Shown here piece by piece: positions 1-7,339 of a DNA stretch of 50,885 nucleotides. The first letter of the stretch is position 1, and every line of letters begins with the position of its first letter. This DNA is from Bacillota bacterium. GTDB lineage: Bacteria > Bacillota > Clostridia > Oscillospirales > Ruminococcaceae. Under the pieces are notes generated by a model, which made no database searches, was not told the DNA's origin, and worked only from the letters and a program-made list of their open reading frames with translations. Location: positions 1-50,885 of the forward strand of contig JAEWGD010000024.1 of NCBI GenBank assembly GCA_023388515.1. The letters run 5' to 3'. The position numbers and the translations under genes were made by a program.

Positions 1-19
1 TATTCTTTATTTGTCCCAT
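1..19 (-). CDS. 5' end of an unidentified gene (partial)
   Basis: Only the first six codons (MGQIKN) lie in the window, so the product cannot be named. The start is supported by a GGAGG ribosome binding site at 28-32 on the minus strand, about eight bases before the ATG at 19-17. An extended -10 promoter lies farther upstream at 59-67. The gene runs off the left edge. Confidence 0.6.
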
Positions 20-58
20 TGGTGAAACCTCCGTTAATGTTTCGTTTGGTCACTTAAC

Positions 59-67
59 ATTATATCA
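59..67 (-). promoter_or_regulatory. Extended -10 promoter for the gene at the left edge
   Basis: On the minus strand the bases read TGATATAAT, a consensus extended -10 element. No good -35 hexamer is visible 17 bases upstream, as expected for an extended -10 promoter. An 8-bp inverted repeat (TCAGATGT at 65-72, ACATCTGA at 130-137) has one arm overlapping this element, and TTTGGTCA occurs directly repeated at 45-52 and 101-108. These could be operator sites. Confidence 0.5.
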
Positions 68-186
68 GATGTTTCTCCTCTGGGATATTTTTAATTTTTA
101 TTTGGTCATTTCATTTTACAACTTGCCCCACATCTGAAACTTTTTCCTATGATTTATAAATATAACGGGTACAACTTTATTATACC

Positions 187-229
187 AAAATCCTACTCGC
201 AATACAATTATGTTTACGAGTAGGATTTT
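187..229. terminator. Strong hairpin, probable second terminator after the acetyltransferase
   Basis: A perfect 13-bp inverted repeat (AAAATCCTACTCG at 187-199 and its complement at 217-229) has a 17-nt loop. The plus strand is followed by ATTTTT and the minus strand ends its stem in TTTT, so it could stop transcription in either direction. It lies downstream of the minus-strand acetyltransferase and upstream of the promoter of the next gene, and so insulates the two. Confidence 0.6.
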
Positions 230-385
230 AATTTTTCTTATTTTTAGGACATTATGTTAATTTATCATGTTTTTCTTTAGCAACGCTAATTCATTATAAA
301 ACATTCCTCCATTTTTGTAAACAAGAAAGTGGTAACAGGTGTTTAATTCAAAATGACAGGTCATTTTTTAATCTTAAAATAAAAA
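230..385. other. Intergenic stretch without a recognisable gene
   Basis: No coding frame of useful length. A short inverted repeat AAAATGA/TCATTTT with a 4-nt loop lies at about 350-367. On the minus strand a GGAGG followed by ATG occurs near 300, but the frame closes after two codons, so I do not call a gene. Confidence 0.4.
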
Positions 386-412
386 CACAGTCCTCAAAAA
401 TCAAGGACTGCG
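386..412 (-). terminator. Rho-independent terminator of the acetyltransferase gene
   Basis: On the minus strand, CGCAGTCCT pairs with AGGACTGTG around a 9-nt loop and is followed by TTTTTATTTT. It begins about ten bases after the acetyltransferase stop codon. Confidence 0.8.
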
Positions 413-422
413 TAACTTTTTT

Positions 423-1244
423 CTATAACATAATTAAAGTAAACCACTTTGTTGGCTCATTAATATGCTTGCTACTCACACAACTCAAATGTTTTTCATC
501 ATCTTCATCAGCAAAAACCTGTGCAACAACTTTATTTCCTCCAAATTCACAAAGCAATTCATTTGTAAAATCCTCAATAATTTTAGGTGGCATTGACGTT
601 TCTATAATTTTAATGTGGTCGGTTTCCTTTCGTGCAAAAATATAATACTCATCTTTATCGTCAACAATCACCTTACGGCAAAAACCATTATTTGACGGAT
701 ACTCCCCAATTATATATTCCATCACCTCAAGCTCCCAAAGAATATAGCCGTTCCCAGCTGATTCCTCCATCATTTTCAAAACTTCCTGTGCTGTAATATC
801 TTTCATTTGAAAATTATGTTCACTTTGGATTTCTGAAACGCTATAATTACGAACTGTATGATAATATTTTTGTGTAAAGCCCATGTCATCGTAAAACTCT
901 ATAAGATGTGGTAAAGGCAGACAGATAAATTCTCTTTCCAAATCTTTTGAATATTTTATCGCAAAGTCAATAATCTCCCTATAATAACCATGCCCACGCT
1001 GGCTTTTGAAAACCCCTCCTGCATAGAAGTAAAAAGCTGGAACATTCTCGTTAAGAATTCTACAAGGAAAGAGGTAAATAACCCCCACAACCATGTCGTT
1101 TTCCAACCCCACTACACATCGGCTTAGAGGAAAACACTTTTTGAAAAACACATTAATATATTCGTCTGTATCTTCAGGATAGCACTCATTCCAAAGCTTT
1201 TTCAGTTGTGGAATATACTTTTCTCCAACAATACTACAATTCAT
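423..1244 (-). CDS. GNAT family N-acetyltransferase
   Basis: A 273-residue protein predicted to transfer an acetyl group from acetyl-CoA to an amine of unknown identity in the cytoplasm. Residues about 1-135 look like a GNAT fold: the N-terminal helix and strand (IPQLKKLWNECYP), the central strand VVGLENDMVVGVIYLFP, and the acetyl-CoA loop FKSQRGHGYYREII matching the Q/R-x-x-G-x-G/A pattern of motif A. The remaining 130 residues match no domain I recognise. The gene stands alone, with its own terminator at 386-412. Repeat copy A and an RBS-bearing hairpin lie upstream. The GNAT call is good; the substrate is unknown. Confidence 0.75.
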   Translation of the reverse strand: MNCSIVGEKYIPQLKKLWNECYPEDTDEYINVFFKKCFPLSRCVVGLENDMVVGVIYLFPCRILNENVPAFYFYAGGVFKSQRGHGYYREIIDFAIKYSKDLEREFICLPLPHLIEFYDDMGFTQKYYHTVRNYSVSEIQSEHNFQMKDITAQEVLKMMEESAGNGYILWELEVMEYIIGEYPSNNGFCRKVIVDDKDEYYIFARKETDHIKIIETSMPPKIIEDFTNELLCEFGGNKVVAQVFADEDDEKHLSCVSSKHINEPTKWFTLIML

Positions 1245-1517
1245 AATTTTCTCCTATCCATTCACTTTTAACGATAAAACCTTGTTTGCAATAATAAAAG
1301 GTTTCATTTTTCACATTATAATCCTAAATTTATTATAACTGCCTAAAGGAAATCACACAACAAGAATCCCCTTTTTGTGATAATTTTCAAATTAAAACGT
1401 CAAGCATTTCATTTATTATATACTTTTCAAGGTTATTTTACAAGTCTATTTTAATTAAATGGGCTAAATGCGACAACAAAGCTAAAATTCTGTGGTAAAA
1501 ATTACATCAGAACAATC
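1245..1517. other. Intergenic stretch upstream of the acetyltransferase
   Basis: AT-rich and without a coding frame that can be supported. It holds the leader of the acetyltransferase gene. On the minus strand the segment near 1466-1485 reads GCTTTGTTGTCGCATTT, which resembles part of the dispersed repeat family and may be a decayed fragment of it. Confidence 0.35.
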
Positions 1518-1578
1518 CTAAATCGCATTCCCGTCGCACATAAAAATCGCCTCCTAAGTATATGAAATTCGACGGGAA
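1518..1578 (-). promoter_or_regulatory. Hairpin enclosing a consensus RBS and a seven-residue micro-ORF
   Basis: Perfect 9-bp arms TTCCCGTCG (1528-1536) and CGACGGGAA (1570-1578) enclose 33 nt. On the minus strand the loop contains AGGAGG (1556-1551) and, ten bases later, ATG (1541-1539). The frame reads MCDGNAI and stops at 1518-1520, and its codons 2-5 form the 3' arm of the hairpin. It could be a leader-peptide control element, or the beginning of a lost gene. It lies between repeat copy A and the acetyltransferase. Confidence 0.4.
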
Positions 1579-1620
1579 AGCAACTAATCAAAGTAGCGAC
1601 CCCAAAGCCAAAACGGTCTT

Positions 1621-1841
1621 TGTTTTGGTTTTTGGTTGAGCGTGCCAAGCCTCAACGGCGTTGAGTTGCGTTTTTCTTTGGTTCGTTTCTTTGTACGCAC
1701 AAAGAAATGAACACCCACAACTAAATTTAACCATACGGAAATTAAATTGAAAGGAATTAGGGTAGATAAGAACCAAAAACACAAAACTATATTTAACAAT
1801 CAAACTGTAACTCTGTTGTAAAAACCAAAGAAAACAAAACC
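1621..1841 (-). repeat. Dispersed intergenic repeat, copy A
   Basis: Read on the minus strand, 1740-1624 matches 34354-34470 of copy D without gaps, with about six differences in 117 bases by eye. The upstream part (GTTAAATATAGTTTTG and GGTTCTTATCTACCC) matches copy C. Conserved internal hairpins are TTTCTTTGT-gcgt-ACAAAGAAA and CTCAAC-gcc-GTTGAG. A possible outer repeat end (TTCATTCGCCAC on minus) lies at about 1900-1911, beyond the spoIIR terminator. The copy is oriented toward the acetyltransferase gene. Open frames of 71 and 90 codons across it are products of the repeat, not genes. Confidence 0.8.
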
Positions 1842-1864
1842 CCCTTGCTAAATTTAACAAGGGG
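1840..1864 (-). terminator. Rho-independent terminator of spoIIR
   Basis: On the minus strand CCCCTTG pairs with CAAGGGG around a loop that is itself nearly palindromic (TTAAATTTAG), followed by GTTTTGTTTTC. It starts about 55 bases after the spoIIR stop codon and abuts repeat copy A. Confidence 0.75.
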
Positions 1865-1919
1865 AAACAATCTCAATAACAATAATTTAAACCTAGCCCT
1901 GTGGCGAATGAACAACCCT

Positions 1920-2582
1920 TTAACTGGATATTTTCTTCTTTATCCCATCATAAATCTCAAGTATCTTAAACTTGACCTTATACCGTTCAGGCTTTTCCAT
2001 AATCTCATATTCTTCTTCACTGAAAAACTCATCACCATTTTTTGCAGTAATTATAGTCTTAGAATCATCAAGTCCTTCTCCGTCACCATCGTCAGACGCT
2101 TCCTTAATAGTTGTCGCAGGTATGCACAAAGGAGGATACATAACGCACCACCAGTTCTTCCCCTCTGCTTTACCAATCGTAACCCTCAACGCATCATAAT
2201 TCCCAGCAGGCATTGTAAGTTCCTCATATTCACGAGCAGTAAAATTCATATTCACAAACTCACACTCAACACTATAAGAAAATCCGTTTTCTTTTATCAC
2301 TTCATCAGCGATTTCCTTAATCCTGTCAAGCTTTTGCTTTACTCTGTCCTCAACCTCATCAATATTCAAATCTTCACCGAAAATCTCTGACGAATACTCC
2401 AAAATCCTATCCCTAACTTTTAGCTTTAGCTCCTGATCCTCATCGCTATCAGAATTTGCAAGCACATGAAGTCTAAGTACACCGTTCTGTAAACTTTCAT
2501 AGCTTTGTTCAAAGCTTGTAAAGTTAGAAACTGCAACTGCAACAATCAATCCTATAAGTAATGCTAAGTCAATCTTTCTCAT
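1920..2582 (-). CDS. spoIIR: Stage II sporulation protein R
   Basis: In endospore formers SpoIIR is made in the forespore under sigma-F and secreted. It triggers SpoIIGA to process pro-sigma-E in the mother cell. The 220-residue product has an N-terminal membrane or signal segment (ALLIGLIVAVAVSNF) and then family motifs: LRLHVLANSDSDEDQELKLKV, VRDRILEY, and the C-terminal NWWCVMYPPLC. I chose ATG 2582 over an in-frame GTG at 2591 because GAGG then sits eight bases upstream; the GTG would be next to it. The gene is last in the minus-strand series after the DUF3048 gene and has its own terminator. I could not pick out a clear sigma-F promoter. Confidence 0.93.
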   Translation of the reverse strand: MRKIDLALLIGLIVAVAVSNFTSFEQSYESLQNGVLRLHVLANSDSDEDQELKLKVRDRILEYSSEIFGEDLNIDEVEDRVKQKLDRIKEIADEVIKENGFSYSVECEFVNMNFTAREYEELTMPAGNYDALRVTIGKAEGKNWWCVMYPPLCIPATTIKEASDDGDGEGLDDSKTIITAKNGDEFFSEEEYEIMEKPERYKVKFKILEIYDGIKKKISS

Positions 2583-2693
2583 TTTATTCACCTCATAAGT
2601 AAATATTGACTAATTTTCAATCTTTATTCACCTATATTAAAACAAGAGAAAGTTTTTATTTATTACAGTATCAGCAACCATATTCAAAGCCAA

Positions 2694-3785
2694 TTAGCTT
2701 ATTTCAACATGAGAATTATCATCTAATATACCGATAAAACTTTTGCCAGCATTTACACTTATTTCAACGCCGTTCAAGTCTGTAACTCTTATTGGTTCGC
2801 CCTCGCTGTCCTTATGCCATTTAATTTGCTGTGCAGAACCGTTTGATATATAATACCCATCTCCACCACTCAATTCAACATCAACCAATGCTCCAACACC
2901 TCTTAATGAAACATCCGTATATAATGCAAAAACATTTGTAAAAGCAATTTGATTTCCTGTAACTGAATCCATATGAGGATTTCCCGAATGATACTTTTTA
3001 TAAGTCTTAGTTGCACTGTCATACTCAAAGGTTGAATAATATGAGTCAGAAAAAGGCAAGTTCGCACTCATGCACACGACACCCTGAGGTGCGACAAGAT
3101 TTTCTTCTGAATTAAATTTGAACATAGGTGATGAATTTTTCTCAAGCAAATCTGTTCTATATCCAAAGCTTTCAATCACCTCAGCCATTGCCCCGCCTTT
3201 TAAATAGCCCGTATGCTCCGATGAAAAAGTTTCTGCTCTCACTTCATCTCTAAAAAACAATGTTCCATTCGCTCCACCAGCACCATCAAGGTTATCTATT
3301 TTCAGCCTTTTTAGCGTTTCATCGGCAATAGTGGTATCCCTGCCCCAATGGCAATAAATTGCGTCCATTCCATAAGTTAATATCGGATAATAATATCTAC
3401 AACTTCTTACCGAACAAACATCGGGAACATTTGTATAATCAGCATAAACAGCCATCATGCGTGTAATTCCGCCCTCAACAGGGATTTCATAAATAACATC
3501 TGCCTGTTCAATTCCATACTGTGGAAGTGAATCCTTGATATTATTCACCATAACAGCAACAGGTCTTTTTCCAACTGCCTGTTCATTATAGCCTTTAAGC
3601 CCCGTCAAAGGGTTCTTTTCGCTTGAAACATAATCCGTTTCAGCTACGGTTGTTTCAGCTACTTTTGTTTCCGTTACAGTGGTTTCTTGAGCAACCTCCA
3701 CAACAGAGCTTTCGTTCAATTTATTACACGAAACAAACACCGTTAATATAACCAAACTCATTATTAATAGTAACGCTTTTTTCAT
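2694..3785 (-). CDS. DUF3048 domain lipoprotein (YerB-like)
   Basis: A 363-residue exported lipoprotein. The N-terminus is a lipoprotein signal peptide with lipobox ending at Cys20 (TVFVSC). It is followed by a Thr/Glu-rich linker with a VAETT-type repeat (residues about 33-52), then the DUF3048 region beginning NPLTGLKG and VGKRPVAVMVNNIKDSLPQ. The family is widespread in Firmicutes (B. subtilis YerB) and its biochemical role is not established. The RBS CGGAGAAG precedes the ATG. The gene is 38 bases after the ANTAR gene and may be co-transcribed with it. The family call is firm; no function is claimed. Confidence 0.88.
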   Translation of the reverse strand: MKKALLLIMSLVILTVFVSCNKLNESSVVEVAQETTVTETKVAETTVAETDYVSSEKNPLTGLKGYNEQAVGKRPVAVMVNNIKDSLPQYGIEQADVIYEIPVEGGITRMMAVYADYTNVPDVCSVRSCRYYYPILTYGMDAIYCHWGRDTTIADETLKRLKIDNLDGAGGANGTLFFRDEVRAETFSSEHTGYLKGGAMAEVIESFGYRTDLLEKNSSPMFKFNSEENLVAPQGVVCMSANLPFSDSYYSTFEYDSATKTYKKYHSGNPHMDSVTGNQIAFTNVFALYTDVSLRGVGALVDVELSGGDGYYISNGSAQQIKWHKDSEGEPIRVTDLNGVEISVNAGKSFIGILDDNSHVEIS

Positions 3786-3823
3786 AATCTTCTCCGTTCA
3801 TGCTTTAAAAGCCTTTATTTACC

Positions 3824-4393
3824 TTAAGTTTCATATGTTGTTAGTATTCTCTTAGACACTTCCATTTTTGTCTGCCTAGTGTCCATCGCCTGTTTTTCTA
3901 TATATCTATGTGCCTGTGGTTCAGTCATGTTCAGATACTGAATTAGAACACGCTTTGCCCTGTTTACAAGCCTTATCTCCTCTGATTTTGTTTGTAGCTT
4001 GACATTTTCTTTTCTAAGCCCAAGCATTCGTTGCCTTGTAGCAGTAACAAGCGTTATCGACTGAAGAAAGCTAGATTTATTCAATGGCTTTAACACTACA
4101 CACACGCCAAAATATCCAACCTTTTCAGAAATATCTTCAACAATATCCGTTTTACAAATAAGAACAATCCCTGCATTACTTGTTTCTGATGCCATTATTG
4201 ACAACTCATGCCCGAATTCATCAATAAGTGGTGTATTCACTACAATTAAATCATAGCTATTATCTTTTATAAGTCGCCTTGCATTACTTCCACTTTCAGT
4301 ACAGTACACCGTCTTATAACTGCTTTCTTTAAGCAGTTGAGTTACTATTTTGCTTTCCTTATCCGAACCAGAAACCAAAAGCACGCTATCCAT
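3824..4393 (-). CDS. ANTAR domain response regulator with a degenerate receiver
   Basis: A 189-residue predicted RNA-binding antiterminator. Residues 1-115 have a CheY-like fold, but the usual phospho-acceptor Asp is replaced: the strand reads DLIVVNTPLID with Asn53 at the expected position. The acidic pair after strand 1 is also missing (LLVSGSDKE), while the conserved Lys remains (VVLKPL). A helical linker leads to a C-terminal ANTAR domain (about 130-185: RAKRVLIQYLNMTEPQAHRY and the TKMEVSKRIL end). ANTAR proteins bind paired hexaloop RNA hairpins and relieve termination. The gene follows glutamine synthetase by 59 bases, so a role in nitrogen control is likely. Without the Asp, control by phosphorylation is unlikely. 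Confidence 0.85.
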   Translation of the reverse strand: MDSVLLVSGSDKESKIVTQLLKESSYKTVYCTESGSNARRLIKDNSYDLIVVNTPLIDEFGHELSIMASETSNAGIVLICKTDIVEDISEKVGYFGVCVVLKPLNKSSFLQSITLVTATRQRMLGLRKENVKLQTKSEEIRLVNRAKRVLIQYLNMTEPQAHRYIEKQAMDTRQTKMEVSKRILTTYET

Positions 4394-4452
4394 CTGCTAC
4401 CACAACCATTTCACAGTTAATCAATAAAATAATCCTGATTTATAAACAAACC

Positions 4453-5739
4453 TTATACATATTTAAAGTAAAATTCCTCCTCAAAGGCATCTTTATCTTC
4501 AGCCAAACCATACTTTTCCAACACATCTTCATAATAGCTAAACATAGTTTTAAGCAAGTCCTCATGCATAGAGCCTCTGACAAATTCACTCTCTTTTGCA
4601 AGCTTATATGCGTCCTCAAGACTCTTAGGCAACTCCTCAAGCTTATCATAGAATTGTCCAAAGAAGTTCTCATCTAAGTTGATTTTTTGATCAATCCCCT
4701 CAAATCCAGCCTTAATCAACATCTTAAACACAATATATGGATTGCTAGCAGAATCAGCTGAACGAATTTCTATCTTAGCATTCTCACCACTAGCATACGG
4801 TATCCTAACACAGCTTGAACGGTCATCATGCGAATAATTTATATATTTAGGTGCAAGTCCCATACCAAATCTTTTATATGAGTTTGTTGTCGAATTAAGG
4901 AAACAGGTAATTTCTTTAAGCCTATTCAAAATCCCAGCCAAAAACCACTTGCCCTCATCAGTCATCACATGATTATCCCCACTAAAAATACTTTTCCCAT
5001 CTTTTTCGATAAATATGTTCATATGCATTCCACTTCCATATTTATCATTTAATGGTTTAGGCATAAACGACGCATAAAGTCCATTCTGTGCAGCAATTGT
5101 TTTCACTACTGATTTAAAGTGAACCATATTATCCGCAGCAATTAAAACCTCACTGCTTGTAAAGTCAATTTCATTTTGCCCACAACCATATTTATGACGT
5201 GAGCTTTGTGGCTTAAATCCCATTTCATCAAACATAAGGCAAATTTCACGCCTTACATTTTCACATTTATCAAGTGGTGCAACATCAAGATAACTCGCAT
5301 AATCATGTGGTTTTTTAGTCGGCTCGCCGTTTTCGTCTGTATCAAACAAATAAAACTCACATTCAGTGCTTATCTTACAATTATATCCTAACTCTCTCCT
5401 CTTTTTTAATTCAATGTATAATTCTTCTCTCACATCACCATTGTAATCAGAGCCATCAGGTTTTTTTATGTAGCAAAAAAACCTTACAACACGTCCTGTT
5501 TTTGGTCGCCAAGGAAGCACAGAAAGCGTTGACGCATCAGGGAATAAAAGTAAATCCTCATGCTTTCCGTTTAAGACTACGCCGTCGAATGAAACACCAT
5601 TTTCAAACGCTTTAGTCAGTCCATTTGGCATAATAGACACATTTTTAAGGTTTCCCAGCATATCTGAAAATGTTAAACGTATGAATTTAACATCATTTTC
5701 TTCAACGAATTTAATTATGTCCTTAGGCGAAAAAAACAT
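4453..5739 (-). CDS. glnA: Glutamine synthetase, type I
   Basis: Makes glutamine from glutamate, ammonia and ATP in the cytoplasm. The 428-residue protein is slightly shorter than the usual 440-470. It shows the N-terminal beta-grasp (VKFIRLTFSDMLGNLKNVSI), the DGVVLNG loop, the metal/ATP segment GSGMHMNIFIEKDGK, NSYKRF, the substrate-site region RSSCVRIPYASGENAKIEIR, and a C-terminal EELPKSLEDAYKLA helix. I see no adenylylation-site tyrosine motif, which fits the GSI-alpha group of Firmicutes. The RBS GGAGG lies nine bases before the ATG. A consensus promoter and a hairpin at the predicted start of transcription precede it. It heads the glnA-ANTAR-DUF3048 series. Confidence 0.93.
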   Translation of the reverse strand: MFFSPKDIIKFVEENDVKFIRLTFSDMLGNLKNVSIMPNGLTKAFENGVSFDGVVLNGKHEDLLLFPDASTLSVLPWRPKTGRVVRFFCYIKKPDGSDYNGDVREELYIELKKRRELGYNCKISTECEFYLFDTDENGEPTKKPHDYASYLDVAPLDKCENVRREICLMFDEMGFKPQSSRHKYGCGQNEIDFTSSEVLIAADNMVHFKSVVKTIAAQNGLYASFMPKPLNDKYGSGMHMNIFIEKDGKSIFSGDNHVMTDEGKWFLAGILNRLKEITCFLNSTTNSYKRFGMGLAPKYINYSHDDRSSCVRIPYASGENAKIEIRSADSASNPYIVFKMLIKAGFEGIDQKINLDENFFGQFYDKLEELPKSLEDAYKLAKESEFVRGSMHEDLLKTMFSYYEDVLEKYGLAEDKDAFEEEFYFKYV

Positions 5740-5790
5740 ACATATTCCTCCGAATTATATTTTAAAGCAAGTCCAAATTTTATAAAATTA

Positions 5791-5822
5791 ATATTAGGGC
5801 AGGAAAAAACCTACCCTAATAT
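5791..5822 (-). promoter_or_regulatory. Hairpin at the predicted 5' end of glnA mRNA
   Basis: Arms of 13 bases (11 Watson-Crick pairs and one G-U in the minus-strand inner stem) enclose a six-base loop. On the minus strand the inner part is GGGTAGG-TTTTTT-CCTGCCC. The predicted transcription start falls inside the 5' arm (about 5814-5816), so the mRNA would begin with the hairpin. It is not followed by a T run, so it is not an ordinary terminator. It may be an operator over +1 or a 5' stabilising hairpin. Confidence 0.55.
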
Positions 5823-5849
5823 TATACTACATTATATTATATGTGTAAA
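5821..5849 (-). promoter_or_regulatory. glnA promoter
   Basis: On the minus strand -35 TTTACA (5849-5844) and -10 TATAAT (5826-5821) are separated by exactly 17 bases. This is the only strong promoter upstream of glnA. Confidence 0.75.
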
Positions 5850-5867
5850 GACTTTTATTATGCTTTT

Positions 5868-6058
5868 CGCTCATACGTCGCTCGGCTTTTGTTTTGCCTA
5901 CGCTTTGGTTCTTGTTTTCTTTGTTGTCATTGGGTGTGCTTTGTATTGTTGAATTTAGTGAAGTATTGTTCTTATTTACCCTACTTTCCCTCAATTTACT
6001 TTCCGTACAGTTAAATTTGGTAGAGGGTGTGCATTTCTTTGCTTGGACAAAGAATTCA
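5868..6058 (+). repeat. Dispersed intergenic repeat, copy B (3'-truncated)
   Basis: The left part matches copy D (CGCTTTGGTTCTTG, TTTTCTTTGTTGTCATTG, GTTCTTATTTACC, TACTTTCCGTA, GGTTAAATTT). The internal hairpin is altered but still pairable (TTCTTTG-cttgga-CAAAGAA), after which similarity ends. The outer end CGCTCATACGTCGCTCGGC resembles the terminal repeat of copy D. It lies in the divergent region between glnA and the pirin gene and points toward pirin. Confidence 0.75.
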
Positions 6059-6083
6059 GTAAAAAAACACACAGAGTTTCACC

Positions 6084-6113
6084 TTTACTTATGGAATAAA
6101 TATATGTTATAAT
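6084..6113 (+). promoter_or_regulatory. Promoter for the pirin gene
   Basis: TTTACT (6084-6089) and TATAAT (6108-6113) with an 18-base spacer, directly downstream of repeat copy B. Confidence 0.6.
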
Positions 6114-6193
6114 GGTAGTGTTAGTTTATAAAGTTTTTAAATTATATAATTTTATTAACCCACTTTAAATACATTAAAATAGGAGGTAAACTC

Positions 6194-7033
6194 ATGGAAA
6201 GAAAAATTAAGCAACAGGTTACTGGCTTTAGAACTCAAGACGGTGCTGGAGTAAATTTGGTTAGAGTTTTAGGAAATGGAACTATTGAGGAATACGATCC
6301 GATTTTAATGCTTGATTCCTTTGACAGCACAAATCCCGATGATTACACAGCTGGTTTTCCAATGCATCCACATAGAGGGATTGAAACAATTAGTTATGTA
6401 TATCGTGGATATATGACGCATAAGGACAGTTTAGGAAATGAGGACACTATTGGTAACGGTGAGGTTCAGTGGATGACGGCTGGTTCTGGTATTTTGCATG
6501 AAGAAAAGTTGCCAGCGTCTGAGAGAATGCTTGGTGTGCAGTTATGGCTTAATCTTCCTAAAAAGGACAAAATGGTTCCACCTTCATATCATAGTATCAA
6601 AAATTCTGATATTGAGGAAATTGAACTGGAGAATGGCAAATTAAGATTGCTTGCAGGCGAATTTGATGGTAAAAGAGGATATATAAGTAAGTATCTTCCA
6701 CTAGATTATTACGATATACATCTAAATTCTGGAGCTATCGTTAAAATAAAAACAGAAACAGAACGTTCCGTAATGGTTTTTACTTTGCTAGGAGATGCTT
6801 ATATTGCTGGCGAACTGATAAAAGAAAAGACGGCAGTAAAACTGACTTCTGGTGATTATGTGGAGATAAAGGCAACGAATAAAAATGCTCAAATATTATT
6901 TATGAGTTCAACAGTTCTTTCTGAACCAGTAGTTTGGGGTGGCCCTATTGTCATGAACACAAAGGAAGAATTGAATAAAGCTTTCGATGATTTAAGGAAT
7001 GGCACGTTTTTACTAGATAACATTTCATATTGA
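6194..7033 (+). CDS. Pirin family protein (bicupin)
   Basis: A 279-residue cytoplasmic protein of the pirin family. These are metal-binding double cupins; some act as quercetin 2,3-dioxygenases and others as regulators. The N-terminal cupin has the metal-site motif FPMHPHRGIETISYV and the downstream GSGILHEEKLP with His and Glu ligands (residues about 55-115). The C-terminal cupin (about 160-250) is more divergent. The RBS AGGAGG lies seven bases before the ATG. The gene is monocistronic, with a promoter at 6084-6113 and a terminator at 7148-7171. The family is certain; the substrate cannot be told. Confidence 0.88.
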   Translation: MERKIKQQVTGFRTQDGAGVNLVRVLGNGTIEEYDPILMLDSFDSTNPDDYTAGFPMHPHRGIETISYVYRGYMTHKDSLGNEDTIGNGEVQWMTAGSGILHEEKLPASERMLGVQLWLNLPKKDKMVPPSYHSIKNSDIEEIELENGKLRLLAGEFDGKRGYISKYLPLDYYDIHLNSGAIVKIKTETERSVMVFTLLGDAYIAGELIKEKTAVKLTSGDYVEIKATNKNAQILFMSSTVLSEPVVWGGPIVMNTKEELNKAFDDLRNGTFLLDNISY

Positions 7034-7147
7034 GGATATAACGATAAAGCGATTGTATATAATATTGAAAACCTTATGGAATTTATATGATTGTCAAAAC
7101 ATTGTGCAGATGAAGAAATGAAAAAGATTTGTTTATACTTGGGGTAA

Positions 7148-7171
7148 AGGTGGTGGAGTAATCTACCATCT
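7148..7171 (+). terminator. Terminator of the pirin gene
   Basis: A 10-bp stem (AGGTGGTGGA with TCTACCATCT, two G-T pairs) and a GTAA tetraloop are followed by TTTTTT. It lies about 115 bases after the stop codon. The rest of 7034-7339 holds no gene; 7250-7339 should contain the purB promoter, but no single -35/-10 pair stands out. Confidence 0.75.
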
Positions 7172-7339
7172 TTTTTATGTTAAGATTTAGCGAAACATTT
7201 CCTAAAAATCTTGCTTGAAATTAAAATTGTATTGATTAAAAAAATCGGAAGGTTGTTGGCACAAAATGCTTGAAGTTTTGTTGTAAATATGATAAACTTA
7301 TAAAGTATTATTATTTTTGGGTTAAGGAGTTTAATAAAT

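Noticed and set aside
1584..1860. Two overlapping frames of 71 and 90 codons between the acetyltransferase and spoIIR genes
   Set aside because: They are translations of repeat copy A; similar peptides appear from copies B and D, and none has an RBS or its own promoter.
1845..2390. A 181-codon plus-strand frame over spoIIR
   Set aside because: It begins in the spoIIR terminator and runs antisense to a clear sporulation gene.
5827..6112. Frames of 72 and 81 codons before the pirin gene
   Set aside because: Both cover repeat copy B and the glnA/pirin promoter region; there is no RBS.
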